The position numbers were made by a program, and so were the translations under genes. A model generated the notes under the pieces. That model made no database searches, was not told where the DNA came from, and was given only the letters and a program-made list of their open reading frames with translations. DNA of 64,000 nucleotides from the NCBI RefSeq assembly GCF_014697545.1, contig NZ_JACJSA010000015.1, positions 62,001-126,000 of the forward strand, written 5' to 3'. Shown here piece after piece: positions 25,404 through 35,903 of the stretch. Positions within the stretch are counted from its first letter, which is position 1, and each line of letters begins with the position of its first letter. The stretch is from Oscillatoria sp. FACHB-1407. GTDB lineage: Bacteria > Cyanobacteriota > Cyanobacteriia > Elainellales > Elainellaceae.

Positions 25404-26267
25404 CTACAACGCTATTAATTTGTACTTCAAACATCCTTCCAATCGCCCAATACGCCAACTCAGGTCGCGCAACCACCGCACCCGTTCCGATGAATTCAAT
25501 AACTTGGGCGCACCCCTTAATAGCTGCCACCACCCCGCTAACCCCATCTTCAACGTTAATTTCGGCATCCCTTTAGAGCGATATTTCTCATACAAAAAGA
25601 CGTTGTATTTGCCGTATTTGCGAGCTTGAGTGCAGATCTTCCAGGTATTTGGGCGAAACCGATAATGAACAACCGCATTGGGGACGAACTCTAACTTTGT
25701 CCCTGCCAGTTGTAAACGCCAACAAAAATCTGTGTCTGACAAGCACTGCATACTTTCATCAAATCCACCAATGCTTTGAAATAGAGTCCGCTTTACCCCC
25801 AGAGCACTGCTTGAAGCATGAGGCAAAAACGGGGGGTATCTATAAGTCTGAACTCCGTTTTGTTGATTGAGCGATCGCACCTTTAAGAGCCACGGTTCAT
25901 TTAACTTCGCGTATTCTCGTCTACAAGCAACAAAATCATAGGTTGCAAGAGCTTCACCCATCGCTGCAACCCATCCCGGTGCCACCTCATCATCTGCATC
26001 ACAAAACGCCAGTGATTCTCCTTGGGCTATACTGACAGCTACATTTCTGGCGTGAGCCACGCCCCTGACCTTAGAGGCATCAATCAATTTCAAATTCGGT
26101 AATCGGCACTTAAACTGCTCAACGACAGCACGAGAATCATCCGTCGAGCCATTGTCAGCCACAATAATCTCCCACGGTTCGCACCACGTTTGTAGGGCTA
26201 ATGCCTCTAACTGCACTCCGATGGTCTGGGCTGCATTAAAACAGGCAATAATAACACTCAACCTCAT
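25404..26267 (-). CDS. Family 2 glycosyltransferase
   Basis: 287 residues. The N-terminus MRLSVIIACFNAAQTIGVQL starts a GT-A fold; EIIVADNGSTDDSRAVVEQF is the nucleotide-binding region, and SLAFCDADDEVAPGWV (around residue 90) contains the metal-binding D-x-D. GVKRTLFQSIGGFDESMQCLSDTDFCWRLQLAG is the acceptor-side motif with the catalytic E/D-D. These enzymes transfer a sugar from a nucleotide sugar to lipid, polysaccharide or protein acceptors. The C-terminal 60 residues are basic and may contact the membrane; no transmembrane helix is obvious. Acceptor unknown. It is not beside other polysaccharide genes in this window. Confidence 0.92.
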   Translation of the reverse strand: MRLSVIIACFNAAQTIGVQLEALALQTWCEPWEIIVADNGSTDDSRAVVEQFKCRLPNLKLIDASKVRGVAHARNVAVSIAQGESLAFCDADDEVAPGWVAAMGEALATYDFVACRREYAKLNEPWLLKVRSLNQQNGVQTYRYPPFLPHASSSALGVKRTLFQSIGGFDESMQCLSDTDFCWRLQLAGTKLEFVPNAVVHYRFRPNTWKICTQARKYGKYNVFLYEKYRSKGMPKLTLKMGLAGWWQLLRGAPKLLNSSERVRWLRDLSWRIGRLEGCLKYKLIAL

Positions 26268-26621
26268 AGCCTAATGCCATCTCTAACTAAATTGAGTGAA
26301 AGGTCAATTAAAAAAGCAGTCTAATACTCGTATGATTGCTGAAATAGAAGCAGACAGTTGATATAAAACTTTATAACATCTACCAGGATGATTCTCACTC
26401 AACATCCCTCTTAAGATTGGAAAAAATGCGAGGTCAAAAAAGACAGCCGTGTATCCTCTGTCACCGAATAACTTTCATCAACGAAAATTAACTCCGGGCT
26501 TGGGTCACTGCCCTCACACCTCCCCTGTCCTAATTTAGATAGCGATAGCTATAAATTTGCTCTAAATCAACAAATTTTCTCAACATCTGCCCTTTGCTGT
26601 GCGCTTGATGGTACGATTAAC

Positions 26622-28091
<1,470 letters not shown>

Positions 28092-28685
28092 GGAGAAGGT
28101 TGGAGAGGGGGGATGGAGAGATGGGTAGATCAGGCTTGGCGTCCCATGCGTCAAGACTCCCATTCCTCTATCCCTCTTACTCTTCTGCTCATCTTTCCTT
28201 AACTACTGGTAGATCGCGGCCTGAAATGGGCTTTATAAAGTCAAGGCACCTTGATTCCCGAAATGAAACACCCGAATCGGGAATCTATAAAAAGCAAGCT
28301 TTCTCTGCACCTGGAGCACCTCATGCAGTATCCCCTCAAACTCAACTTTAAGATTTGGACGCTTGCACGCAGTCGGTTAAACAGGTTGATCAGCTCAGCG
28401 ATCGCGACGAACAATAAGCACTCCTGAGACTATTAAGGATGTTTTTGCTAGAGCGCAACCGTGGCTAAAGTTTGGTTTGGTTACTTGTGACTTTCCTCCG
28501 TTAGACAAATCAGGCGATCGCAACTTAATTGGGGCGATCGTTTTTTTGGCTTCGACATGAGTTCGGAAATGCGATCGCCTCCTGTCCCAACAACCGAACC
28601 TCGTCAAACAGTCGCCTTTGGTAGATTAAATGTCAGGAGAAGGGTCAAGAAAATCAATTAAACCTAACCGATGCAAACCCTTTAA
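28092..28685. other. Intergenic spacer between thiC and hsp20
   Basis: About 590 bp with no gene I can support. GATTCCCG near 28250 and CGGGAATC near 28276 are inverted repeats that might terminate thiC transcription. Several HIP1 cores occur at 28500-28580. A 70-residue reverse-strand frame at 28395-28607 is arginine/serine-rich without a family and is probably chance. Confidence 0.4.
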
Positions 28686-28728
28686 CTCCTGATAGTCATT
28701 TATCTTGTACAACCTTTAGGAGGAAGTG
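28686..28728 (+). promoter_or_regulatory. Candidate RNA thermometer in the hsp20 leader
   Basis: CTCCTGA (28686-28692) can pair with TTAGGAG (28716-28722), the Shine-Dalgarno of the hsp20 gene, giving seven pairs with one G-U, and GATA/TATC (28691-28694, 28701-28704) adds a small inner hairpin. Masking the ribosome site at low temperature resembles the known hsp17 thermometer of Synechocystis. Structure is inferred by eye, not computed. Confidence 0.45.
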
Positions 28729-28730
28729 TT

Positions 28731-29168
28731 ATGGCACTGGTTCGTTGGGCACCATTCCGTGAAATCGAAACTCTACAACGAGAATTGAATCAACTGTTTG
28801 ATACATTGGGTTCTGATGCCACTCGCGCTGACATGGTATCGTTCACTCCATCCGCAGAAATTCACGAAACACCTGAAGCCATTCAACTACGAGTTGAAAT
28901 TCCAGGCATCGATGCAAAAGATCTGGACATTCAAGTGATGGCTGATGCCGTTTCTATCAGCGGTGAGCGCAAATCTGAAACTCGCACCGAAGACAAAGGC
29001 GTGATTCGTTCTGAGTTTCGGTATGGCAGTTTCCGCCGTGTGGTTCCAATGCCCACTCGGATTCAAAATGACAAAGTGAAAGCTGAATACAAAGACGGTA
29101 TTTTGAGCTTAACCCTTCCTAAAGTTGAGGAAGAGAAGAACAAAGTCGTCAAAGTTAACCTTGCATAA
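28731..29168 (+). CDS. Small heat-shock protein (Hsp20/alpha-crystallin family)
   Basis: 145 residues, matching cyanobacterial Hsp17-type proteins. The alpha-crystallin domain (about 43-135) begins with ADMVSFTPSAEIHETPEAIQ and includes LRVEIPGIDAKDLDIQVMAD and the consensus A-x-x-x-G-I/V-L stretch at KVKAEYKDGILSLTLPKVEE; the C-terminal tail has NKVVKVNLA. It is an ATP-independent holdase forming large oligomers that protects proteins and thylakoid membranes in heat. AGGAGG lies seven bases before ATG 28731, and its complement just upstream may act as a thermosensor. A terminator follows at 29305. No other chaperone genes nearby. Confidence 0.97.
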   Translation: MALVRWAPFREIETLQRELNQLFDTLGSDATRADMVSFTPSAEIHETPEAIQLRVEIPGIDAKDLDIQVMADAVSISGERKSETRTEDKGVIRSEFRYGSFRRVVPMPTRIQNDKVKAEYKDGILSLTLPKVEEEKNKVVKVNLA

Positions 29169-29304
29169 CGCAGTTCTTAACGCTTTTTCCCATTGAGGTA
29201 GATGGTTGCAATGCATCCACTCCACCTCAACAGGAAAGAGATTGGTTGATGGGGGCTTGAGTGATTTGCAGGTTGGGGCTGTTGCAAACCAAATTAGAGC
29301 AACA

Positions 29305-29340
29305 TAAAGCGGGGTTTATATGAACCCCGCTTTTATGCTT
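29305..29340 (+). terminator. Rho-independent terminator after hsp20
   Basis: ATAAAGCGGGGTT pairs with AACCCCGCTTTTAT around a short TATATG loop, with the T-tract within and after the right arm. The remainder of the spacer up to 29490 holds nothing recognised. Confidence 0.9.
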
Positions 29341-29490
29341 TACAGTGTGCTAAATCGTCGTCTCTTTAAAAGCATTCGACAAAAGTTGTAAAACTTTCGC
29401 TGAGAAGCGTGCATTACCAGCTATCCAACTCTCATACACAACATGATTTACACACGTAGCGCATGAAAATTAAACGTCATTGAGCCAATA

Positions 29491-29808
29491 TCAACGGCTA
29501 GCCATTGCCATTGGCAGTACGGCTGGATCATCTTCCTGAACACGCAAACTGGGGAACAGGAAATGATTCTCCTCAACATATTGGGCACCAAAAAGCCCTT
29601 TCTCTGCCCAGAAATATCGATCGGTGGTGTGCTCATTCCGCTTAACCAACAACAATGCTGGTGGCAGAATACCTTCAGCACGGATAAAATTGCGAGCAGC
29701 CGTAACTGGCTTTTCTTCACCACACTCAATGCTGAACTGGGGCACTGACTCTAGAATTCTACGCCCTTCGAGGCGACGACGACTTTTACGCTTCCGTCTC
29801 CTTGCCAA
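29491..29808 (-). CDS. DUF3155 family protein
   Basis: 105 residues, closely matching the cyanobacterial DUF3155 family as I remember it. The N-terminus ARRRKRKSRRRLEGRRILE is extremely basic and could bind nucleic acid; the following KPVTAARNFIRAEGILPPALLLVKRNEHTTDRYFWAEKGLFGAQYVEENHFLFPSL is the conserved block. No biochemical function is known to me. The start appears to be TTG 29808, preceded by two AGGAGG-like stretches; the one 8 bases upstream has normal spacing. An NtcA-like palindrome lies just upstream, at 29837-29854. Confidence 0.88.
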   Translation of the reverse strand: MARRRKRKSRRRLEGRRILESVPQFSIECGEEKPVTAARNFIRAEGILPPALLLVKRNEHTTDRYFWAEKGLFGAQYVEENHFLFPSLRVQEDDPAVLPMAMASR

Positions 29809-29836
29809 CCTCCTTACCTCCTGTCTCTACAAATAG

Positions 29837-29880
29837 GTGTAACCCTAGTTACAAAATAAACAAACCGTGCAAAGTATATC
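29837..29880 (+). promoter_or_regulatory. NtcA-like site with matching -10 spacing on the plus strand
   Basis: TGTAACCCTAGTTACA is a perfect dyad around the NtcA consensus GTA-N8-TAC (29839-29852). On the plus strand, 22 bp later, comes TATATC (29875-29880), close to the TAN3T box of NtcA-activated promoters. The transcript would start near 29887, ahead of the histidine kinase gene. On the minus strand the site lies about 30 bp before the DUF3155 start. The rest of the spacer to 30202 is AT-rich without a frame. Confidence 0.5.
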
Positions 29881-30202
29881 GGCTTGAATTTAGAATTTCA
29901 ACTTCCTTTAAATTATCGATACAAAATCTAAAGCGAACCTTAAGGAGCCTAGAATTTGAGATTAACCTTTGAGGAGGCTGAAATCATTCTCATATATACA
30001 TCATAGGCAATTGATAAGCTATTGGGGGAATAGTTTTCAATTGCACCTTCGTAAAAATACCGTAAAGTTGCACGGAAATAAAGATTAAGAAATCGAAAAT
30101 CTTGTTCAAACAAACAGAGAATGAGAAATTTATAATTTTTTATAATAGGTTCCTGGCAATCACTGGGTTAGTCTAGACTCTCTAGCTTAAATCGGGTTTT
30201 CC

Positions 30203-31675
30203 ATGCTCATGTCCACGAGTTCTGAGTTCTTGATCCTGTGTCGATCGCAGGTAGCCATCCTGACACAGGGGTTAGGGGCTTCCCTGAGCGTGGTTTACCT
30301 GACTCAAGACCTCTCTGAAACAATGGGCACCAAATTAGTGCCAATCGTGGCTTATCCAGAGATTGCTCTCAATTGGGAGGCAGATCAGGTGCTCTCTCTA
30401 TTGTCAGGCAGGAAGGATTGGACAAGCACAAATTTACGCTTGCTGGCTTCCGAGGCGAATCTGGAGACAGATGAACTCCAATCATCCCAACTTCCGGCCC
30501 TACCTGCTTCTGATGAACCTGCCGCTGACTTTCCCGATGCCACCCGGATGCGAGTCTCGCAGCATGTGATGTTGCCGCTGATTCATGAAGGAGTGGTGAT
30601 GGGTTTGCTTGTAACAGCCCGATCAGACCGCAGTTGGAGCGATCGCGAACGAGCCCAAATCGAGCGAATTGCCACCACCCTATCCCTGGCGTGTGTTTTG
30701 GATCAGCGATCGCAATGGCTGGATCATGACCTACAACAACAGCGATTGTTGCAAGCTCAGCAACACGACATTTTGGATGATTTGTTGCACCAATTTCGTA
30801 ATCCCTTAACCGCTTTGCGAACCTTTGGCAAGCTGTTATTACGGCGGTTGCGCCCCAATGACCCTAACCGGGACGCGGCGACTGGAATTGTGCGTGAGAG
30901 CGATCGCCTGCAAGAGCTTTTGCGACAGTTTGATGTGGCGATCGATCTAGGGGAAGCAGACCTGTTGCCCTTGTTGCAACCTGGGCAAACTCCAACACTC
31001 AATCCCACGTCACCTTTAGAGCAGCAATTGGCTGAACAGGCAAAAGCAGCGGCATTGTCTAAACCCATGTCTAAACCCATACCACTGCTACCCAGTACTC
31101 ATTTTTTGACGGGGGCTCAGCTTGAGTTAACGCCCCACAATTTGGGTGAAGTATTGCAGCCCTTGCTCGATTCAGCTAGAGCGATCGCTCAAGATCGACA
31201 CCTGAACCTGCATATTAATCTTCCAGCCACATTAATACCGATTGCAGTCGATCGTCGGGCATTGCGGGAAGTGTTGAGCAACTTAATTGACAATGCTTTG
31301 AAATACACGCCACCTGAAGGAACGGTTTACATCTGGATCAGCCAGGAAACGATGGGAGATGAAATAGGGCAGGCGATTGCAATCGCGGATACAGGTCCGG
31401 GAATTCCAGTTGAAGATCAGCACCACTTGTTTGAACGACACTATCGGGGAGTGCAGGCAAGTACAGATATTCCTGGAACGGGGTTAGGCTTGGCGATCGC
31501 CCGCGATTTGGTTCGCCAGATGCGAGGCACTATTCAGGTGTTTAGTCCTGCCTCGACTAGCCCAATCCCCAGTCCATTTGAAATAGCAACCACGGCTGAT
31601 CATCCTGGCACGATGGTTGTGGTTTGGTTTCCAACGACACTGCCCACATCAACCGTGCCTTCGCCAACGCTCTAA
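30203..31675 (+). CDS. GAF-domain sensor histidine kinase
   Basis: 490 residues, no membrane helix. A GAF-like domain covers about residues 10-170; dimerisation/phosphoacceptor region follows with DILDDLLHQFRNPLTALRTF (His196); the N box is REVLSNLIDNALKYTPPEG, G1 is IAIADTGPGIP and G2 is GTGLGLAIARDLVRQM. This domain order resembles cyanobacterial Hik2-type kinases and plant CSK, for which a cysteine in the GAF domain has been linked to redox sensing; here Cys13 sits in the corresponding early stretch (FLILCRSQVAIL), though the match is from memory. A possible NtcA promoter lies upstream. Stops one base from the phycobilisome-like gene on the other strand. No cognate response regulator adjacent. 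Confidence 0.9.
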   Translation: MLMSTSSEFLILCRSQVAILTQGLGASLSVVYLTQDLSETMGTKLVPIVAYPEIALNWEADQVLSLLSGRKDWTSTNLRLLASEANLETDELQSSQLPALPASDEPAADFPDATRMRVSQHVMLPLIHEGVVMGLLVTARSDRSWSDRERAQIERIATTLSLACVLDQRSQWLDHDLQQQRLLQAQQHDILDDLLHQFRNPLTALRTFGKLLLRRLRPNDPNRDAATGIVRESDRLQELLRQFDVAIDLGEADLLPLLQPGQTPTLNPTSPLEQQLAEQAKAAALSKPMSKPIPLLPSTHFLTGAQLELTPHNLGEVLQPLLDSARAIAQDRHLNLHINLPATLIPIAVDRRALREVLSNLIDNALKYTPPEGTVYIWISQETMGDEIGQAIAIADTGPGIPVEDQHHLFERHYRGVQASTDIPGTGLGLAIARDLVRQMRGTIQVFSPASTSPIPSPFEIATTADHPGTMVVVWFPTTLPTSTVPSPTL

Positions 31676-31676
31676 T

Positions 31677-32144
31677 CTATTGCAAGCCCAGGTTTAGAGC
31701 CTGAATAAACTCTTGCAGATTTCGGTTAATCAGGTTGGCACAATCGGTGGGCAGTTGTTGAGCAATGATTTCCTGAAGATATTGATAGGCTCTGGCGGAT
31801 TGCGCTTCTTTTCGCAGTGCCATCATGATGTTTTGCATCCATAAAATCAGCTGTTCACGAAACCCTTGATCGTCATCTCTAAGAACAGCAAGGGCGATCG
31901 AACGTAACACATAGGTCATATCTCGCCGACAGGTTTCACCGTGTTCGCGAATGACGGTTGATTCTGTAGTGGCTAATCTGTCTAAAACTTGTTGAATTAA
32001 AGATTCAGACCTTTCACAGAGCAGGGAGTAAGCCGTTGAACGGAGTTGATAGGACTGGGCATAACCTTCGAGCGATCGCAGTTCTAAATCAGTTAAATAC
32101 CGACCATCGGCTTCGCGAATGTGCTGTTCTAGGGTGCTGTTCAT
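31677..32144 (-). CDS. Phycobilisome-fold (phycobiliprotein-like) protein
   Basis: 155 residues, all-helical, slightly shorter than an allophycocyanin subunit (about 160). TCRRDMTYVLRSIALAVLRDD (71-91) matches the helix carrying the bilin-binding cysteine of phycobiliproteins (compare CLRDMEIILRY), so Cys72 sits where Cys82/84 binds phycocyanobilin. The N-terminus MNSTLEQHIREADGRYLTDLEL resembles the two N-terminal helices of that fold. It may bind a bilin or only keep the globin-like scaffold; the arginine after the cysteine and the shorter length differ from antenna subunits. It faces the histidine kinase gene tail-to-tail with one base between stops. Family PF00502 assignment is by eye. 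Confidence 0.75.
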   Translation of the reverse strand: MNSTLEQHIREADGRYLTDLELRSLEGYAQSYQLRSTAYSLLCERSESLIQQVLDRLATTESTVIREHGETCRRDMTYVLRSIALAVLRDDDQGFREQLILWMQNIMMALRKEAQSARAYQYLQEIIAQQLPTDCANLINRNLQEFIQALNLGLQ

Positions 32145-32360
32145 AGGGTGTGAGGCTGGACTAGAGAGTTAATCTAACTTAATATTCAGGAAGCTCTACC
32201 GAACTCCGTAATAATTCCGATCTTTTACAACTCTCATTTACATTACTCAACATTTCTTTGTAACTGAGGTTTTTCCCGTACAATGGCTGCGTGCAATTTT
32301 CAGGAATGGATGTTTTGGTACTGCTGCAACAGATCAACAGGGAACGGATAAAAGGGCATC

Positions 32361-33233
32361 ATGGCTGAAGCAAAAATTGGAATTATTGGTGGAAGCGGTC
32401 TGTACAAGATGGAGGCACTGAAAGATGTCAAGGAGGTACAGATTGATACGCCTTTTGGTGCTCCTTCCGATGCATTGATTTTAGGAACATTAGACGGTGT
32501 CTCGGTCGCCTTTCTAGCCCGACATGGACGCAACCACCATTTGATGCCCTCGGAGTTGCCCTTTCGAGCGAATATCTACGCGATGAAAAGCCTGGGGGTT
32601 GAGTATCTGATTTCTGCATCAGCCGTAGGGTCGCTCAAAGCAGAAGCCAAACCCCTGGACATGGTTGTGCCTGATCAATTTATTGATCGTACCAAGAATC
32701 GCATTTCCACCTTTTTTGGTGATGGTATCGTGGCGCATATTGCCTTTGGTGATCCGGTTTGTGGCAAGTTGGCATCAGTCCTGGCAGATGCGATCGCTTC
32801 TTTGGAGTTGCCTGACGTGACACTTCATCGGGGTGGAACTTACGTCTGCATGGAAGGTCCAGCCTTTTCAACAAAAGCAGAGTCAAATCTGTATCGCAGT
32901 TGGGGTGCCACGATTATTGGCATGACTAATCTACCGGAGGCCAAACTGGCACGCGAAGCAGAAATTGCCTATGCAACATTAGCGTTAGTCACAGACTACG
33001 ATTGCTGGCATCCGGATCACGATAGTGTGACGGTTGAGATGGTGATTGGCAACTTGATGAAGAACGCGGTGAATGCTCAACGGGTGATTCGCGAAACGGT
33101 GCGACGGCTCAACGACAATCCGCCGATCTCCGATGCGCACTCGGCTTTGAAGTATGCGATCTTGACTCCGTTGGACAAAGTACCTGCTGCAACTAAGGAA
33201 AAGCTGAGTTTGTTGTTGCAGAAGTACGTGTAA
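32361..33233 (+). CDS. mtnP: S-methyl-5'-thioadenosine phosphorylase
   Basis: 290 residues, the usual length for this purine-nucleoside-phosphorylase family enzyme. [15 protein letters not shown] opens the protein; [26 protein letters not shown] binds phosphate and ribose; [39 protein letters not shown] contains the substrate contacts and GMTNLPEA signature. It cleaves methylthioadenosine to adenine and methylthioribose-1-phosphate in methionine salvage. Start ATG 32361, with no strong ribosome site visible (GGGCATC). The upstream spacer 32145-32360 contains no recognised element. Other mtn genes are not nearby. Confidence 0.97.
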   Translation: MAEAKIGIIGGSGLYKMEALKDVKEVQIDTPFGAPSDALILGTLDGVSVAFLARHGRNHHLMPSELPFRANIYAMKSLGVEYLISASAVGSLKAEAKPLDMVVPDQFIDRTKNRISTFFGDGIVAHIAFGDPVCGKLASVLADAIASLELPDVTLHRGGTYVCMEGPAFSTKAESNLYRSWGATIIGMTNLPEAKLAREAEIAYATLALVTDYDCWHPDHDSVTVEMVIGNLMKNAVNAQRVIRETVRRLNDNPPISDAHSALKYAILTPLDKVPAATKEKLSLLLQKYV

Positions 33234-33325
33234 GCAAGTGATGAGGACTGAGGGATGGAGTAATAGAGATACACGCTCACATCCCCCATCCCTACTTCGT
33301 CTCAGCACTCAGGACTTTTGCCTGA

Positions 33326-35065
33326 TTACTCATTAAGTGTGTGCCTGGAGAAAACGTAGATACGCTGGGTTTCCAGATTTTCACACACATTGGATGGTTT
33401 GACCGTATTGGTTGCGGAGTTGTCCAGGTGAAAGACCTGGCGATCGAGTTGAACTTGTAAGTTGACAAGCGGATCACTACCAGGTGACACCAAGAATTCA
33501 ATCTGCTCAAGGGTTTGCCAGTTGGCGAGGTGATCGAGAATTTGGGCGATTGCCTTGACACACGGGTGATCGGGCTGTTGATACCAATCAGCGGTAACCA
33601 TATTGGGCTGATCGAAGCCCAGGTGAACCTTGAGAGACGATTTGCTGAATAGGGCGATCGCCACAGGGCGTGCTTCTTCTTGCAGCAGCAAGTCATGGCT
33701 CTTGGCTAAATGCCGCAGCTTCTCCAATCGCTCATAGCGTTCTGTCACAGACTTGGGTTCATCTCGCCAGTGAATTGCCAAGGTCACGAGATAAGTCTGC
33801 AATAGCAGATGTCCTAGCTTCTGGGCTTTAGTTGCCAGATAGTCCGCGTTGTAGGGAGTTGCCTCAATTAACAACGGCATCCGATCGACCATCTCTAAGC
33901 CGTAACCCTTTAAACCTGCGATTTTGCGTGGATTGTTGGTAATTAAGCAGAATTTTTTAACGCCCAGATCGTTAAGAATTTGAGCACCAATGCCGTAGTT
34001 GCGCTGATCCGCTTGAAAGCCCAACCGCTCATTTGCTTCTACGGTGTCCAACCCCATGTCTTGTAAAGAGTAGGCTTTGAGCTTGTTGACCAAGCCGATG
34101 CCTCGCCCTTCTTGTCGCAAATAGACGACCACTCCCTGGTCGGCATTCTCAATCATTTTGAGGGCTGCCTGTAGCTGCATCCGACAATCACAGCGCAGAG
34201 AACCCAAAGCATCGCCTGTCAGACATTCGGAGTGAACCCGCACCATCACAGGTTTGTCTTGAAACATAGCGGGATCCCCTTTAACGATCGCCAGGTGTTC
34301 AGAGCGATCGAGCAAATTTCGATAGGCGTAGACCTTGAAATGACCAAACTCAGTCGGTAAGTCTGCCACCGCTTCACGCTGGACAAACCGTTCATGTTGT
34401 AGGCGATAACTAATCAGATCAGCGATGCTGATCAGCTTTAGTTGATGGCGTCTGGCATATTCAACCAGATGGGGCAAGCGTGCCATAGACCCGTCCGGGT
34501 TTTGAATTTCGCAAATCACCCCTGCCGGATAAAGCCCTGCCAGTCGAGCCAGATCGACCCCTGCTTCGGTGTGCCCAGCCCGTTTGAGAACTCCGCCATC
34601 CTTGGCACGCAGCGGGAAGATGTGACCGGGACGACGCAGGTCTTCTGGGCGACTGTTGGGGTTGATTGCGATTTGAATGGTGCGAGCGCGATCGTCCGCC
34701 GAGATACCTGTTGTGACACCGAGGTGAAGCGCACCATCAATGCTGACCGTAAAGGCAGTTTGTTCGCTTTCGTCCTCTTTGGTGTTGCTTACCATCAGAG
34801 GCAGGTCAAGTTGATCGAGGCGATCGCCCGTCATCGCCAAACAAATCAACCCCCGTGCTTCCACTGCCATGAAATTGATCATGTCGGGTGTGGCAAATTG
34901 AGCTGCACAAATGACGTCACCCTCGTTCTCGCGATTTTCGTCATCGACGACAACAATCGCACGCCCCGCCTTGAGATCGGCAAGAGCCGCATCAATTGAA
35001 TCAAACTCAAATACTGGAGTCGAGGAGCTGGAGTCAGTTCCCCCGCTGGAGTGAAGTGGTTCCAC
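33326..35065 (-). CDS. ribBA: Bifunctional RibBA: DHBP synthase / GTP cyclohydrolase II
   Basis: 579 residues. Residues about 20-225 form the RibB domain, with [15 protein letters not shown] (metal/catalytic acidic loop) and [34 protein letters not shown]. RibA follows (about 226-430), with the zinc site [19 protein letters not shown] and [29 protein letters not shown]. Together they supply both precursors of riboflavin. The C-terminal 145 residues (from about [11 protein letters not shown]) exceed the usual bifunctional length of about 430 and look like an extra domain typical of cyanobacterial RibBA. The start ATG 35065 gives a Ser-rich N-terminus. The upstream spacer contains no FMN riboswitch that I can see. 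Confidence 0.96.
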   Translation of the reverse strand: MEPLHSSGGTDSSSSTPVFEFDSIDAALADLKAGRAIVVVDDENRENEGDVICAAQFATPDMINFMAVEARGLICLAMTGDRLDQLDLPLMVSNTKEDESEQTAFTVSIDGALHLGVTTGISADDRARTIQIAINPNSRPEDLRRPGHIFPLRAKDGGVLKRAGHTEAGVDLARLAGLYPAGVICEIQNPDGSMARLPHLVEYARRHQLKLISIADLISYRLQHERFVQREAVADLPTEFGHFKVYAYRNLLDRSEHLAIVKGDPAMFQDKPVMVRVHSECLTGDALGSLRCDCRMQLQAALKMIENADQGVVVYLRQEGRGIGLVNKLKAYSLQDMGLDTVEANERLGFQADQRNYGIGAQILNDLGVKKFCLITNNPRKIAGLKGYGLEMVDRMPLLIEATPYNADYLATKAQKLGHLLLQTYLVTLAIHWRDEPKSVTERYERLEKLRHLAKSHDLLLQEEARPVAIALFSKSSLKVHLGFDQPNMVTADWYQQPDHPCVKAIAQILDHLANWQTLEQIEFLVSPGSDPLVNLQVQLDRQVFHLDNSATNTVKPSNVCENLETQRIYVFSRHTLNE

Positions 35066-35903
35066 GGTAAGTGCCCAATCAGTAACAGTTGTAAAGTTAT
35101 CTAAACTTAAGAATTAATTTTAGCTTGCTCCATTATCAATCAGCGGTTTTATAGGGAGAAGTATAGGGTTGAATCAATCGTTGGCGTTGTTAAACGTAGA
35201 TATGATTCTCGAAAACTTACTATCGCTGTAGAGACGTTTCGTAAACCGCCTTACCAAATTCACATCAGGACTTACGCACTTGAAGCCTAAAACTTTGATC
35301 CTCCCTTGCCCCCTTAAAAAGCTACTGTGTACGTAGATCTCTGCTTCCTTCTAAATGTGATGCAGGGTTGTTTCCACTATGTAAAAACCAGGCATTGGGG
35401 GAGTCTTCCCCAAACGCCTTAGCAGACGGTGTTTTGCTTAACCCAAAGGCGCGCTTCGCATCGGTGCCCAGTACAAGTGTTCTGGTTGGGTTTAGGACAC
35501 CTGACAAAGACTCAAAGTCCCCAATCAGCTAGGGTGGAACCTCTGCACCTGTTCCTGTCTCAGTTGGAATCTCTATAGCACTACTGAGTACATCCCGCAG
35601 CTAAGGTTTCTTTTAACACAAACTTTATGTAGTGCTTATAACGTCTTTAAGAGAAAATACGTAAGCTCTACTTAAGCTACTTGCTCCCATTCTCACTATT
35701 CAAGAGCAGCGTTGGATAGTGACATATTTCTTTTTTGGAGATATTTCTTCAATTTAGTTTGCTGCTCAAACCGCCTTCAACCAAGGTAGTTTGAGCATAT
35801 TGCTGCACCTTAAAACTGTTCATCACTCTCAAATTGAGGTTTCTCATGTTTGTACCTAATCGGCTTCTTCCCCCATAAACCACTACCCCCCCTATAAATT
35901 CCC
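35066..35903. other. Long repeat-bearing spacer
   Basis: 838 bp with no supported gene. 35260-35300 (CACTTGAAGCCTAAAACTTTGATC) recurs near 41096 (GACTTGAAGCCTAAGCCTTTGATC). 35326-35525 is an inverted, partly decayed copy of element R8; it contains a frame with VLGTDAKRAFGLSKTPSA. The remainder is AT-rich and probably holds the promoter of the gene at 35904. Confidence 0.6.
35326..35525. repeat. Inverted, truncated copy of element R8
   Basis: Starts at TGTGTACGTAGATC and runs to GACTCAAAGTCCCC. It is the reverse complement of about 24035-24226: TCGCATCGGTGCC corresponds to GGAACCGATGCGAAG, and GGGGAGTCTTCCCC to the matching GGGGATTCTCCCCC. The side with the TGTACACATAAGTC end is missing here. 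Confidence 0.7.

Noticed and set aside
28395-28607. A reverse-strand frame between thiC and hsp20
   Set aside because: No family, no ribosome site, HIP1-rich non-coding sequence; probably chance.
35066-35325. FMN riboswitch upstream of ribBA
   Set aside because: The conserved FMN-box sequences are absent on the minus strand before 35065.
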